Part shown: positions 54,994 through 63,664 of the stretch, piece by piece
Layout of the letters: each line of letters opens with the position of its first letter
Position numbering within the stretch: the stretch's first letter is position 1
Origin: Azospirillum sp.
Lineage (GTDB): Bacteria > Pseudomonadota > Alphaproteobacteria > Azospirillales > Azospirillaceae
Direction of reading: 5' to 3'
DNA: 64,000 nt
Assembly (NCBI GenBank): GCA_027486405.1
Contig: JAIXPD010000014.1
Location: 62,001-126,000, forward strand
Translations under genes and position numbers: made by a program
The notes under the pieces: generated by a model
Seen by the model: only the letters and a program-made list of their open reading frames with translations
Databases searched by the model: none
Told to the model about the DNA's origin: nothing

Positions 54994-55621
54994 GTTTCCC
55001 CCACATGCGTGGGGATAGACCCCCAAGGGGCCGGGCGGGGTGAGGCGGCGCGCCGTTTCCCCCACATGCGTGGGGATAGACCCTCCGCGTGTGGCCGCTG
55101 CGGGTCGCGGGGGAGGTTTCCCCCACATGCGTGGGGATAGACCTCAGGTTCGGGTGGCGCTGCAGTCACTCTCCCGGTTTCCCCCACATGCGTGGGGATA
55201 GACCCGATCCCTTGCCGCGACCGCTCCAACTCCACCCGTTTCCCCCACATGCGTGGGGATAGACCCCAAGTCGGGACGCTGACCCGGTTGATGGAGGCGT
55301 TTCCCCCACATGCGTGGGGATAGACCCATGCGCAACGACCGCGCCCCCTCGCGTTACGTGCTTCCCCCACATGCGTGGGGATAGACCCCCCATCGGCGGC
55401 CTTGATCAAAACGGTAGCTTGTTTCCCCCACATGCGTGGGGATAGACCTTGCTCGCCGGTCAGACGGCCATTGTCGAAGGCGTTTCCCCCACATGCGTGG
55501 GGATAGACCCGATGTGACGATGCCGGGCGGCCGGCGGATGCAGTTTCCCCCACACCCGTGGGGATAGACCCACCTTTTCCGAACCGCGAATTACGACGAT
55601 TGCGTTTCCCCCCGGGGACAG
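54994..55621 (+). CRISPR. CRISPR array 2, type I-E, 10 full repeats plus a truncated one, 10 spacers
   Basis: 28-nt repeats at 54994, 55055, 55116, 55177, 55238, 55299, 55360, 55421, 55482 and 55543, all spaced 61 nt (33-nt spacers), with the same repeat sequence as array 1. Repeat 7 has one change (GCTT instead of GTTT). Repeat 10 has the loop ATGC changed to ACCC. A truncated copy (55604-55621, GTTTCCCCCCGGGGACAG) ends 3 nt before the convergent aldose epimerase stop. Degeneration at the right end agrees with a leader on the left and rightward transcription. Confidence 0.97.
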
Positions 55622-55624
55622 TCA

Positions 55625-56698
55625 TCACCCCTCCGCCGTCAACCGCAGTTCCATCCGATGTTCGTAACGCTGCTCTGGATCCAACCGGGCGGAGGGGAAG
55701 TCTGCGATGTTCGGGCTGTTGGGGAAGCGCTGGGTTTCCAGGGCGATTCCGGCGAAGGGGCAATAGGGTTGACCGCCCTTGCCGATGATCGCCGCGCTGA
55801 GATAGCCGCCGGTGTAGACCTGCAAGCCCGGCTGGTCGCTCCACAATTCCAGTCGGCGGCCCGAGGGCGGATGCTCCAGCCGTGCCACGGGGCGCACATC
55901 GTCGGCGCCGCCATCCACGCACCAATTGTGATCGAAACCGACGGTCCCGCCCAACGCGTCGAGCGCGTCGCCCAAGCGTGGCCCGTCGCGCAGATCGAAC
56001 GGGGTCTGGTCAACCGGCAACCGCGCACCGGTGGGGATCAGGCCGCTGTCCACCGGGGTGATCGCGCTGCCCAGCACGGTCAAACGATGGTCGCGCGCGT
56101 CACCCGCCGCGTGACCGGCGAGGTTCCAATAGCTGTGATGGACCAGATTGACCATGGTCGGGGCGTCGGTCATCGCCGTCATGGTGATGGCGAGCGTCCC
56201 CTCCGCCGTCAGGCGGTAGCGGGTTTGGGCGAGCAACTCCCCCGGATAACCCTGGTCGCCGTCGGGCGAGCGCAGGGTGAAGGTGACGGCGTTCTCCGCC
56301 TCCTCCAACGCCATCGCCCACAGCCGCCGGTCAAAGCCATCGGCCCCGCCATGGAGGTGGTTGGGCGGCTCGTTGACGCTCAGGCCGTGGCGCACGCCGT
56401 CGAGGGTGAAGGCGGCCCCGCCGATGCGGTTGCCGTACCGCCCGCAGGTCGCGCCGAAATAGGCGGTGCTGTCCAGGTAATCTGCCAGCCGGTCAAAGCC
56501 CAGCACCACATCGGCCAGCGCCCCGGCGCGGTCGGGGGCGGTCAGCCGGACCAGACGCGCGCCGTGCGCGATCAGGGTGGCCGACACCCCGGCCGGGCTG
56601 GTCAGGGTCACACCCTCCACCGGGGTGCCGTCGGCGGTGTGGTCGAAGACGAAACGGTCGATGGTCACAGGCTGGTTGCTCACAGGCTGGTTGTTCAC
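55625..56698 (-). CDS. galM: Aldose 1-epimerase (mutarotase)
   Basis: A 357-residue mutarotase. ATCGRYGNRIGGAAFTLDG, NEPPNHLHGGADGFDRRLW (catalytic His), VNLVHHSYWNLAGHAAGDARDH (second His), VGFDHNWCVDG and the C-terminal catalytic Glu region GIALETQRFPNSPN are all present. It interconverts alpha and beta anomers of an imported sugar. The GTG at 56698 is chosen for its GGAGG 9 nt upstream; two further in-frame GTGs lie in a short CCTGTGA-x-CAACCAG duplication. It starts 4 nt after the yjfF stop and so is the last gene of the sugar operon. Confidence 0.93.
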   Translation of the reverse strand: MNNQPVSNQPVTIDRFVFDHTADGTPVEGVTLTSPAGVSATLIAHGARLVRLTAPDRAGALADVVLGFDRLADYLDSTAYFGATCGRYGNRIGGAAFTLDGVRHGLSVNEPPNHLHGGADGFDRRLWAMALEEAENAVTFTLRSPDGDQGYPGELLAQTRYRLTAEGTLAITMTAMTDAPTMVNLVHHSYWNLAGHAAGDARDHRLTVLGSAITPVDSGLIPTGARLPVDQTPFDLRDGPRLGDALDALGGTVGFDHNWCVDGGADDVRPVARLEHPPSGRRLELWSDQPGLQVYTGGYLSAAIIGKGGQPYCPFAGIALETQRFPNSPNIADFPSARLDPEQRYEHRMELRLTAEG

Positions 56699-56702
56699 AG
56701 GC

Positions 56703-57680
56703 TCAGGCCTCCGCCGGTTCGCCGCCACGGTCGGACCAGACCGCCAGCAAACCCTTTTGCAACAGGATGAAGACGAACAGCAGAACGCCGATGGCGATCT
56801 TGGTCCACCAACTGCTCATGGTTCCATCGAAGGTGATGTAGGTCTGAATCAGCCCCTGGATCAACACCCCGCCGAAGGTCCCCAGCACCAGGCCATAGCC
56901 GCCGGTCAATTGCGTGCCGCCGATGACGACGGCGGTGATGGTGTCCAGCTCCACCCCCGTCGCCGCCAGCGAATAGCCCGCCCCGGTGTAGAGCGAAAAG
57001 ACGATCCCGGCCAACCCGGCCAGCAGGCCCGACAGGGCGTAGACCGCCACCGTCGTCCGCGCCACCGGCACGCCCATCAGCTCCGCCGAATGACGGTTGC
57101 CGCCCAGCGCGTAGATGTTGGCCCCGAACCGCGTCCAATGGGCCAGCAGCATCGACAGCCCAAACACCCCCAGCATCAGCATGGCGGGCAGGCTCAACCG
57201 CCCCCCGGCGGCGAAACGCCACGCCACATCGTTGAGATCGCTGTAGAGCGGGTGGTTGATCGGGATGGAATCGGTGGTCAGGACAAAGCTGACGCCGCGC
57301 GCGATGAACATGCCGGCCAGCGTGACGATGAAGGGCGGCATCTGGAACCAGTGGATCACCGCCCCCATCGCCGCGCCAAAGCCGGTGGCGACCGCCAACG
57401 CGACGGCAAAGGCGACCGCCGGGTGCAGCCCGGCCTGCTCGATCAGCACGGCGAGCAGCACAGTGGTGAAGCCGATCACCGCGCCGACCGACAGATCGAT
57501 CCCGCCCGACAGGATGACAAAGGTCATGCCCGCCGCCGCGATGCCGACAAAGGCGTTGTCGGTCAACAGATTGCCCACCACCCGCAACGAGGCGAAGTTC
57601 GGGAACTGCACCGCGCACAGAAGAAAGCCGACGACCAGCACCATCATGGTGACGATCAGCGGCAGGAAACGCTGGATCAT
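56703..57680 (-). CDS. yjfF: Sugar ABC transporter permease (YjfF type)
   Basis: A 325-residue ribose-class permease with eight or more helices. GIAAAGMTFVILSGGIDLSVGAVIGFT is the family core, and GGNRHSAELMGVPVARTTVAVYALSGLLAGLAGI is the ATPase-contacting loop region. The order and similarity to the E. coli galactofuranose importer (YtfQRT-YjfF) support this assignment. The ATG at 57680 overlaps the stop of the preceding permease by 4 nt. Confidence 0.92.
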   Translation of the reverse strand: MIQRFLPLIVTMMVLVVGFLLCAVQFPNFASLRVVGNLLTDNAFVGIAAAGMTFVILSGGIDLSVGAVIGFTTVLLAVLIEQAGLHPAVAFAVALAVATGFGAAMGAVIHWFQMPPFIVTLAGMFIARGVSFVLTTDSIPINHPLYSDLNDVAWRFAAGGRLSLPAMLMLGVFGLSMLLAHWTRFGANIYALGGNRHSAELMGVPVARTTVAVYALSGLLAGLAGIVFSLYTGAGYSLAATGVELDTITAVVIGGTQLTGGYGLVLGTFGGVLIQGLIQTYITFDGTMSSWWTKIAIGVLLFVFILLQKGLLAVWSDRGGEPAEA

Positions 57681-58738
57681 TGGGCGGATCCTTCTTTGTG
57701 GGCTTTTCCAGGGGCATTGCTGGTCACTTTGGCCGCGATGGGCAGAGCGTTCGCCGGGCTGCGCGGGCGGGGCAGCAGCAGGGACAGGGCGGGCGATTGC
57801 GCCAGCAGAACCACCATCAGCACCGCCGCCTTGACGATCAGGTTGAATTCCGGCTTGAAGCCGCTCAACAGGATGCCGGTGTTCATCGCCTGGATGATCG
57901 CCGCGCCGACGATGGACATCAGCAGGCCAAACCGCCCCCCCAGCAGGGATGTGCCGCCGACCACCACCGCCAGGATGGCGTCCAGCTCCAGCCACAGACC
58001 GGCGTTGTTGGCGTCGGCCCCGCGAATGTCGGCGGTGACGATCAACCCGGCGACGGCGGCGCACAGCCCGCACCAGACATACACCGCGATCAGGATCACC
58101 GGCGTGTTCACCCCGGCGTAGGCGCTGGACAGCCGGTTGACGCCGACAGACTCGATCATCAGCCCCAGCGCGGTGGCGCGCACCAGCAGCGCCGTCACCG
58201 CCAGCGTCGCGGCGGTCAGAACCACCGGCGTCGGCACGGTCAGAACCGCCCCGCTGCCGATGGCGGCCAGACCCGGGCTGACGAAGGTGACGATCTGCCC
58301 CTCGGTGATGAGCTGGGCGATGCCGCGCCCGGCCACCATCAGGATCAGGGTGGCGATGATCGGCTGGATGCGCAGCACGGCGACCAGAACGCCGTTCCAC
58401 AGCCCGCACAGCAGCCCGGCCCCCAGGGAAACCAGCAGCACCGGCGGCAGGCTCCACCCGGCTTGCGTCATGGTCGCGGCGATGGCCCCGGAAATCGCCA
58501 TCACCGCACCGACCGACAGATCGACGCCGCGCGTGGCGATGACCATGGTCATGCCGATGGCGAGCAGCGCCACCGGCGCGCCCCGGTTCATCACGTCGAT
58601 CAGGCTGCCGAACAGGCGGCCATCCTGCACGCGGATGGAAAAGAAATCGGGAAACAACAGCCAATTCGCCAACAACACGGCGATCAACGCGCCGCATTGC
58701 GGCAGGTTGCGGCGCAGGGCGGAGGAGGACAGGGTCAC
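57677..58738 (-). CDS. ytfT: Sugar ABC transporter permease (YtfT type)
   Basis: A 353-residue ribose-class permease starting at GTG 58738, which overlaps the ATPase stop (GTGA). The core is ALLAIGMTMVIATRGVDLSVGAVMAISGAIAAT, and LDAILAVVVGGTSLLGGRFG is the last conserved region. It forms the pore with YjfF. A Pro/Ala/Lys-rich tail of about 35 residues follows the last helix. The frame opens upstream inside ytfR but without membrane character. Confidence 0.92.
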   Translation of the reverse strand: MTLSSSALRRNLPQCGALIAVLLANWLLFPDFFSIRVQDGRLFGSLIDVMNRGAPVALLAIGMTMVIATRGVDLSVGAVMAISGAIAATMTQAGWSLPPVLLVSLGAGLLCGLWNGVLVAVLRIQPIIATLILMVAGRGIAQLITEGQIVTFVSPGLAAIGSGAVLTVPTPVVLTAATLAVTALLVRATALGLMIESVGVNRLSSAYAGVNTPVILIAVYVWCGLCAAVAGLIVTADIRGADANNAGLWLELDAILAVVVGGTSLLGGRFGLLMSIVGAAIIQAMNTGILLSGFKPEFNLIVKAAVLMVVLLAQSPALSLLLPRPRSPANALPIAAKVTSNAPGKAHKEGSAQ

Positions 58739-60276
58739 GGTCGGGCCTCCGCAACGGGTGGGGACGATTCCGAGGCGATGGCGGCGACGATGCGCTCGAC
58801 GCAGACATCCTCCCCGGTCAACGCCGCGACGTGGTGGCGGTCGCGCAGAACGACGACGCGGCGGCTGTAGGCGACGATCTCCTCCAATTCGGAGGACACC
58901 ACCAGCAGCGCCATGCCATCGGCGCACAGCCGTTCGATCAGGCGGATGATTTCGGCGTGCGCGCCAACGTCGATGCCGCGCGTCGGTTCATCCAGGATGA
59001 GAAAGCGCGGTTCGGTCGCCAGCCAGCGCGCCAGCAGCGCCTTTTGCTGGTTGCCGCCGGACAGCAGTTGGATCGGCCGTTCGGCGTCCGGCGTGCGGAT
59101 GTCGAGCAGGCGGATGAAGCGGTCGGCGATCTCCTCCTGGCGGCGGCGCGGGATGGGATTGAGCCAGCCTTGCCGGGCCTGGAGCGCCAGGATGATGTTC
59201 TCGCGCACCGACAATTCGCCGACGATGCCCTCCTTCTTGCGGTCCTCCGGGCAATAGCCGAAGCCGAGCCGGATCGCCTCGCGCGGGCCGCGCAGCGCCA
59301 CCGGCGCGCCATCGACGGTGATGGTTCCGCTGTCCGCCCGGTCCACGCCAAAGGCCAGACGCGCGGTTTCCGTGCGCCCCGAACCGAGCAGACCGGCCAG
59401 CCCCACCACCTCGCCGGGGCGGATGTCCAGATCGAAGGGGGCGACGCTGCGCGCCTTGCCCACCCCCTGGAACCGCAGCAGCGGCGGGGCGCTCTCGTCG
59501 ACCTCCGTCGGTTGGGCCAGCCGGTGGGCGGCGGCCTCCAGCTCGCGGCCCAGCATCATGGCGACCAGATCCAGGCGCGGCAGATCGGCGGTTCGCCGTT
59601 CCCCCACCAAACGCCCGTTGCGCAGCACGGTGATGCGGTCGCACACCGCGTAGACCTGATCGAGGAAATGGGTGACGAAGACGATGCCGATGCCGCGCGC
59701 CTTCAGCCCGCGCATCACATCGAACAGCACCGCCACCTCCTGCGCGTCCAGGCTGGCCGTCGGTTCGTCGAGGATCAGCACCTTGGCCGACATGTCCACC
59801 GCCCGCGCGATGGCGACGATCTGCTGGGTGGCGACGGAAAAGCGCTGCAACGGGGCGGCCACGTCGATGGACAGGCCGTAACCGTCCAGAATGGCGCGCG
59901 CGCGCCGCCGCATCGCCGCCCGGTCCACCAACCCGAAGCGCATCGGTTGCCGCCCCAGGAACAGGTTTTCCGCCACCGACAGGTTGGGCAGCAGATTGAC
60001 CTCCTGATACACCGTGCCGATGTTCAGGCGCTGGGCGTCCTCCACGCTGCGCGGCGCGATCTCCGCGCCGTTCAGCGCGATGGTCCCGCCGTCGCGCTGG
60101 TAGACACCGGTCAGCGTTTTGATGAGGGTGGATTTGCCCGCCCCGTTTTCCCCCAGCAGGGCATGGATTTCGCCGTGGCGCAGGGTGAAATCGACGCCGT
60201 CGAGCGCCTGGACCCCAAGAAACGCCTTGGACAGCCCCCGGATCGCCAACAGCGGCGGGGCGTGGGGATTCGTCAT
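58735..60276 (-). CDS. ytfR: Sugar ABC transporter dual ATPase (YtfR type)
   Basis: A 513-residue double-ABC protein. Domain 1: GENGAGKSTLIKTLTG, FSVATQQIVAIARAV (degenerate signature, normal for this class), LILDEPTASLD. Domain 2: a non-canonical Walker A (LAGLLGSGRTETARLAFG, Arg replacing Lys) is also normal for ribose-class ATPases, then LLSGGNQQKALLARWLATEPRFLILDEPTRGIDVGAHAEI. It energises YtfT/YjfF. It follows ytfQ after a 182-bp gap with a strong hairpin. Confidence 0.94.
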   Translation of the reverse strand: MTNPHAPPLLAIRGLSKAFLGVQALDGVDFTLRHGEIHALLGENGAGKSTLIKTLTGVYQRDGGTIALNGAEIAPRSVEDAQRLNIGTVYQEVNLLPNLSVAENLFLGRQPMRFGLVDRAAMRRRARAILDGYGLSIDVAAPLQRFSVATQQIVAIARAVDMSAKVLILDEPTASLDAQEVAVLFDVMRGLKARGIGIVFVTHFLDQVYAVCDRITVLRNGRLVGERRTADLPRLDLVAMMLGRELEAAAHRLAQPTEVDESAPPLLRFQGVGKARSVAPFDLDIRPGEVVGLAGLLGSGRTETARLAFGVDRADSGTITVDGAPVALRGPREAIRLGFGYCPEDRKKEGIVGELSVRENIILALQARQGWLNPIPRRRQEEIADRFIRLLDIRTPDAERPIQLLSGGNQQKALLARWLATEPRFLILDEPTRGIDVGAHAEIIRLIERLCADGMALLVVSSELEEIVAYSRRVVVLRDRHHVAALTGEDVCVERIVAAIASESSPPVAEARP

Positions 60277-60374
60277 GAGAAAACCTCGCCGGACGGACCA
60301 GAAACACGATGCCGCGCGCCATCGCTGGCGCGGTCATCAAAAGCCGGTGGTGAAGGGGATCCCGTGATGGAACA

Positions 60375-60411
60375 GGGGTTGCGGTGCCCGCGTCACCGGC
60401 ACCGCAACCCC
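60375..60411 (-). promoter_or_regulatory. Long hairpin between ytfQ and ytfR
   Basis: A perfect 14-bp stem, GGGGTTGCGGTGCC (60375-60388) with GGCACCGCAACCCC (60398-60411), loop of 9 nt, no U-run. In this position it probably protects the ytfQ mRNA and lets only some transcripts continue, giving more binding protein than membrane components. Confidence 0.7.
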
Positions 60412-60458
60412 CGTGTCCGTCCGGCGCGTCCCCCAACAGCGCCGTCACTCACATCCGA

Positions 60459-61433
60459 TCAATAGGCGTCCTTGCGGCGCTCATACTCGGCCTTGGCGGT
60501 GTCCGGGGTGAAGAGGGCGGATTCGGTTTGGATCCATTTCGGCGGAACCTTGCCGGACTTTTTCATCTCGATCAGCGCGTCATAGGCCGGACCCGCCATG
60601 TTCGGGGTCAGTTCGACGGTGGCGTTCGCCTCGCCCTCGGCCATCGCCTTGAAAATGTCCGGCACGGCGTCGATGGAGACGACCAGGATGTCGGTGCCGG
60701 GCTTCAGACCGGCTTCCTTGATCGCCTGGATCGCCCCGACGGCCATGTCGTCGTTGTGGGCGTAGACGGCGCAAATGCCCTTGCCGCCATTTTCGGCCTT
60801 GATGAAGCTTTCCATCACCTCCTTGCCCTTGGCGCGGGTGAAATCGCCGGACTGGGTGCGGATGATCTTCATGCCGGGATTCTTGGCGACGACCTCGTCA
60901 AAGCCCTTCTTGCGGTTGATGGCGGGGGAGGACCCGACGGTTCCCTGCAATTCGACCACCGGGCATTTGCCGCCGGTCTTCTTGGCCAGCCATTCGCCCG
61001 CCACCCGGCCTTCATGCACCGTGTCGGAGGTGACGGCGGTCATGTAAAGGCTGTTGTCCTTGGTGTCGATCTGACGGTCGAGCAGGACGACCGGGATCTT
61101 GGCCTCCTTGGCTTCCTTCAACACCGCGTCCCAACCGGTGGCGACCACCGGGGCGATGAAAATGGCGTCCACGCCCTGGGCCACAAAGGAGCGCACGGCC
61201 TTGATCTGGTTTTCCTGCTTCTGCTGGGCGTCGGAGATCTTCAGCTCGATCCCGCGCTTCTCGGCTTCGGCCTTGGCGGTCTTGGTTTCCGCCGCGCGCC
61301 AACCGGATTCCGAACCGATCTGCGAGAAGCCGACCACCAGCTTGCCACCGGCGGCCTGGGCCGGGGAGACACCGGCGCACAGCGCGACGACCGCCGTGGC
61401 GGCAAAGGCGGACTTCAGCCAGGTCATGGACAT
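60459..61433 (-). CDS. ytfQ: Galactofuranose-type sugar-binding protein (YtfQ)
   Basis: A 324-residue periplasmic protein. A Sec signal peptide (AFAATAVVALCAGVSPAQA, cleavage near residue 27) is followed by LVVGFSQIGSESGWRAAET, QQKQENQIKAVRSFVAQGVD, IFIAPVVATGW, RTQSGDFTRAKGKEVMESF and YAHNDDMAVGAIQAIKEAG. These match E. coli YtfQ closely as I recall it. It captures the sugar for YtfRT-YjfF. GAGG precedes the ATG at 61433; an ATG two codons later is possible. Confidence 0.95.
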   Translation of the reverse strand: MSMTWLKSAFAATAVVALCAGVSPAQAAGGKLVVGFSQIGSESGWRAAETKTAKAEAEKRGIELKISDAQQKQENQIKAVRSFVAQGVDAIFIAPVVATGWDAVLKEAKEAKIPVVLLDRQIDTKDNSLYMTAVTSDTVHEGRVAGEWLAKKTGGKCPVVELQGTVGSSPAINRKKGFDEVVAKNPGMKIIRTQSGDFTRAKGKEVMESFIKAENGGKGICAVYAHNDDMAVGAIQAIKEAGLKPGTDILVVSIDAVPDIFKAMAEGEANATVELTPNMAGPAYDALIEMKKSGKVPPKWIQTESALFTPDTAKAEYERRKDAY

Positions 61434-61719
61434 CGTTCCTCACTCCCTAAAATTTTTATGGGTCGTTTTCGCAAGGGGACGCATTGCGGGACGGCGCAGC
61501 GCGCCCCGCTTGGGTTTGATGATGGATCGCAGACACAGGAAAGGTCACGCCATCCCTGGACATTTTCGGTCGGTGGACCGGTTCAATGATTGTTTGATGG
61601 GCGCACTTTAAGCAACATTACCATAACTGTCCAATGCGATTTATATGATTTTTGATATGAGAATCGATATGATCGTCGCACCGCCGATTGGACGCCTGCC
61701 CAAAACAACATTTGGGGGG
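61434..61719. other. ytfQ upstream region with three ATATGA repeats
   Basis: 286 bases without a gene. It is more AT-rich than its surroundings and should hold the ytfQ promoter on the minus strand. ATATGA occurs three times in direct orientation at 61643-61648, 61655-61660 and 61667-61672, exactly 12 bp apart, some 210-240 bp upstream of ytfQ. This could be a regulator-binding cluster or be part of the decayed IS edge. Confidence 0.45.
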
Positions 61720-61990
61720 TTACTGCACGAAAGTGATCAGCGCCATTATCAACCAAGAACAGCAGAGCATAACTCTTCCACGGTTGCGTGCTTCGCTGAA
61801 AGTCTGTCCGGAAAGTTCATGTGGGTTTGGAGTTGCCCTGGAAAAGTGGAGAAGGAGCATGGCGGCGGTCAGTTCACCGACGCCAGGAATGCTGATCAGG
61901 ATAGAAGCCCGTTTGGCCAGTTCGGCGTCCTGGGCTACCCAATTCAAAGAGGCCGATGTTCTGTCTGGTCCTCACGACGACGTGCAAAGA
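61720..61990 (-). pseudogene. Remnant of an IS110-family transposase
   Basis: The reading frame at 61720-61947 contains AKRASILISIPGVGELTAAMLLLHF, the helix-hairpin-helix-like start of the IS110/IS116/IS902 C-terminal transposase domain. Upstream coding is broken into another frame, and downstream it ends early with a frame change (SEARNRGRVMLCCSW). No N-terminal DEDD domain is present and no ends were recognised. Confidence 0.65.
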
Positions 61991-62110
61991 TTGCTTAAGC
62001 CAAAGATGTGTGAACGCCATAGTGCCTGCGCGGGGATGACAGGATTCCTTGGACCGGAACACAATCTCCATATGCAACAACCCTGAGGGTGGTGCAGGTC
62101 GGTCGAACGC

Positions 62111-62155
62111 CTCACCCCACGGTGGCTCACCCCATGGTGGCTCACCCCACGGTGG
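62111..62155. repeat. Three tandem 15-bp repeats across the AsnC gene stop
   Basis: CTCACCCCACGGTGG at 62111-62125, with one change at 62126-62140, and again at 62141-62155. The copy farthest right contains the stop codon of the AsnC/Lrp gene. On the gene's strand each copy repeats the in-frame TGA, giving three stops in a row. Confidence 0.9.
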
Positions 62156-62573
62156 ATTTGCGGGCCGACAGCAGGATGCTGGTTTCGGTGGAGGCGATGC
62201 CGGGGATCAGGCGCATCCGGCGCAGGGTGTTGTCGAAGCCTTCCAGCGTGTCGGTTTCGATCTCCGCGATGATGTCCCAGCGCCCGTTGGTGGTGTAGAG
62301 CGTCCGCACCTCCGGAAAGCCGTTCAGCCGCGCGACCACGCTTTCCGCCGCGCGGCCTTCCACCTCGATCATGGTGATGGCGCGCAACGCCTGCCTCTGC
62401 GCGCCCGACCGGACGGTGACGGTGAAGCCCAAAATCACATGATCCTCGACCAGTCGGTCGATGCGGGCGCGCACGGTGGCGCGCGACACGCCCAACTCGT
62501 CGGCCAGACTGGCGACGGAGCGGCGGGAGTCCGCGCGCAGCAGGGACAGCAGGCGGTGGTCAAGATCGTCCAT
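62142..62573 (-). CDS. Lrp/AsnC-family regulator next to arginase
   Basis: A 143-residue regulator. The DNA-binding part is DLDHRLLSLLRADSRRSVASLADELGVSRATVRARIDRL, and the AsnC ligand domain has TTNGRWDIIAEIETDTLEGFDNTLRRMRLIPGIASTETSI. ATG 62573 is chosen (MDDLDHR is the usual start); ATGs at 62588 and 62615 are also in frame. Divergent from rocF, so it probably senses arginine or ornithine and controls the arginase pathway. Its stop lies in the tandem repeats. Confidence 0.92.
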   Translation of the reverse strand: MDDLDHRLLSLLRADSRRSVASLADELGVSRATVRARIDRLVEDHVILGFTVTVRSGAQRQALRAITMIEVEGRAAESVVARLNGFPEVRTLYTTNGRWDIIAEIETDTLEGFDNTLRRMRLIPGIASTETSILLSARKSTVG

Positions 62574-62593
62574 GCCATTTTGGTACATGATGC

Positions 62594-62630
62594 TTATCAG
62601 ACTGTCAAAACGCATGCGCGTTTTTATCAG
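62594..62630. promoter_or_regulatory. Candidate operator between asnC-type gene and rocF
   Basis: AAAACGC (62607-62613) is exactly inverted as GCGTTTT (62618-62624) around ATGC, and is flanked by the direct repeat TTATCAG at 62594-62600 and 62624-62630 (30 bp apart). It lies in the 155-bp divergent gap and would suit the neighbouring Lrp-type regulator. Confidence 0.45.
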
Positions 62631-62728
62631 TTTCCCGGCTTTTTATCGCCTCTTCCGGCCGCGATACTGTGGGGCAGACGAACCAAGCGCCCGCCAACGG
62701 CGGCGCACCACCGACGAGGACCCGGACC

Positions 62729-63661
62729 ATGACGGACAGCAGCCTCCCCCCGCCGATCCAGATTCTGGGTGTGCCGGTCGATGTCGGGGCCGGGCAGAAG
62801 GGGGCCTCGATGGGGCCGGCGGCCCTGCGTCTGGTCGGTCTGGTCGACACGCTGGAGGAGTTGGGGTTCACCGTGCGCGATCTGGGCGATGTGACGCCCA
62901 AGCCGTTGACCGCCGACGCCAAGGACCGCCGCGCCCAGATCACCGGCTGGTGCCACGCGTTGGCCGAACGCTCCTATGGCATGATGCGCGACGGGGCCTT
63001 TCCGATCTTTCTGGGCGGCGATCACAGCCTGTCCATCGGGTCGGTGTCCGGGGTGGCCCGCCATTGCGCCGAACAGGGCCGTCCGCTGTTCGTGCTGTGG
63101 CTGGACGCGCATGGTGATTTCAACACGCCCAGCACCTCGCCGTCGGGCAACATCCACGGCATGCCCGCCGCCTTCCTGTGCGGGGAGGAGGGGTTTGACG
63201 GCATCGTGCCCGACGCTTACCGCACACCGGTCGATCCGACGCGGGTGCATCTGTTCGGCATCCGCTCGCTGGACCAGGGCGAACGGGTGCTGCTGCGGGC
63301 GCGCGGCGTCGATGTCGCCGACATGCGGCTGATCGACGAGTATGGTGTCGCCGCGCTGTTGCGCCGGATCATCGAAAAGGTCCAGGCGGTGGGTGGGCAC
63401 CTGCATGTCAGCCTCGACATCGATTTTCTCGACCCGTCCTTCGCCCCCGCCGTCGGCACCGCCGTGCCGGGCGGCGCGACCTACCGCGAGGCGCACCTCA
63501 TCATGGAGATGCTGCACGATTCGGGCGTCGTCGGATCCCTGGACATTGTTGAACTGAATCCGATGCTCGACGAACGGGGCAAGAGCGCCCACGCGCTGGT
63601 CGATCTCGTGGCCAGCCTGCTGGGCCGCCGCATCCTGGATTACCCCTCGCGGAGTTTATAA
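62729..63661 (+). CDS. rocF: Arginase
   Basis: A 310-residue ureohydrolase that hydrolyses L-arginine to ornithine and urea using two Mn ions. Metal ligands are in FLGGDHSLSIG, WLDAHGDFNTP (His and two Asp) and SLDIDFLDPSFAPAVGTAVPGG. LGVPVDVGAGQKGASMGPAALR and SLDIVELNPMLDERGKSAH are also typical. ATG 62729 is used; the frame opens upstream without family similarity. It stops 3 nt before the ornithine cyclodeaminase start, so the two act in sequence: arginine to ornithine to proline. Confidence 0.96.
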   Translation: MTDSSLPPPIQILGVPVDVGAGQKGASMGPAALRLVGLVDTLEELGFTVRDLGDVTPKPLTADAKDRRAQITGWCHALAERSYGMMRDGAFPIFLGGDHSLSIGSVSGVARHCAEQGRPLFVLWLDAHGDFNTPSTSPSGNIHGMPAAFLCGEEGFDGIVPDAYRTPVDPTRVHLFGIRSLDQGERVLLRARGVDVADMRLIDEYGVAALLRRIIEKVQAVGGHLHVSLDIDFLDPSFAPAVGTAVPGGATYREAHLIMEMLHDSGVVGSLDIVELNPMLDERGKSAHALVDLVASLLGRRILDYPSRSL

Positions 63662-63664
63662 GCC

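Noticed and set aside
44937..55621. Spacers matching sequences inside this window (self-targeting)
   Set aside because: I scanned the spacer sequences against the window by eye and noticed no match; a real search is needed, but nothing visible supports self-targeting here.
61720..62086. A complete IS110-family element
   Set aside because: Only part of the C-terminal transposase domain remains, coding is broken into different frames, and no ends were found.
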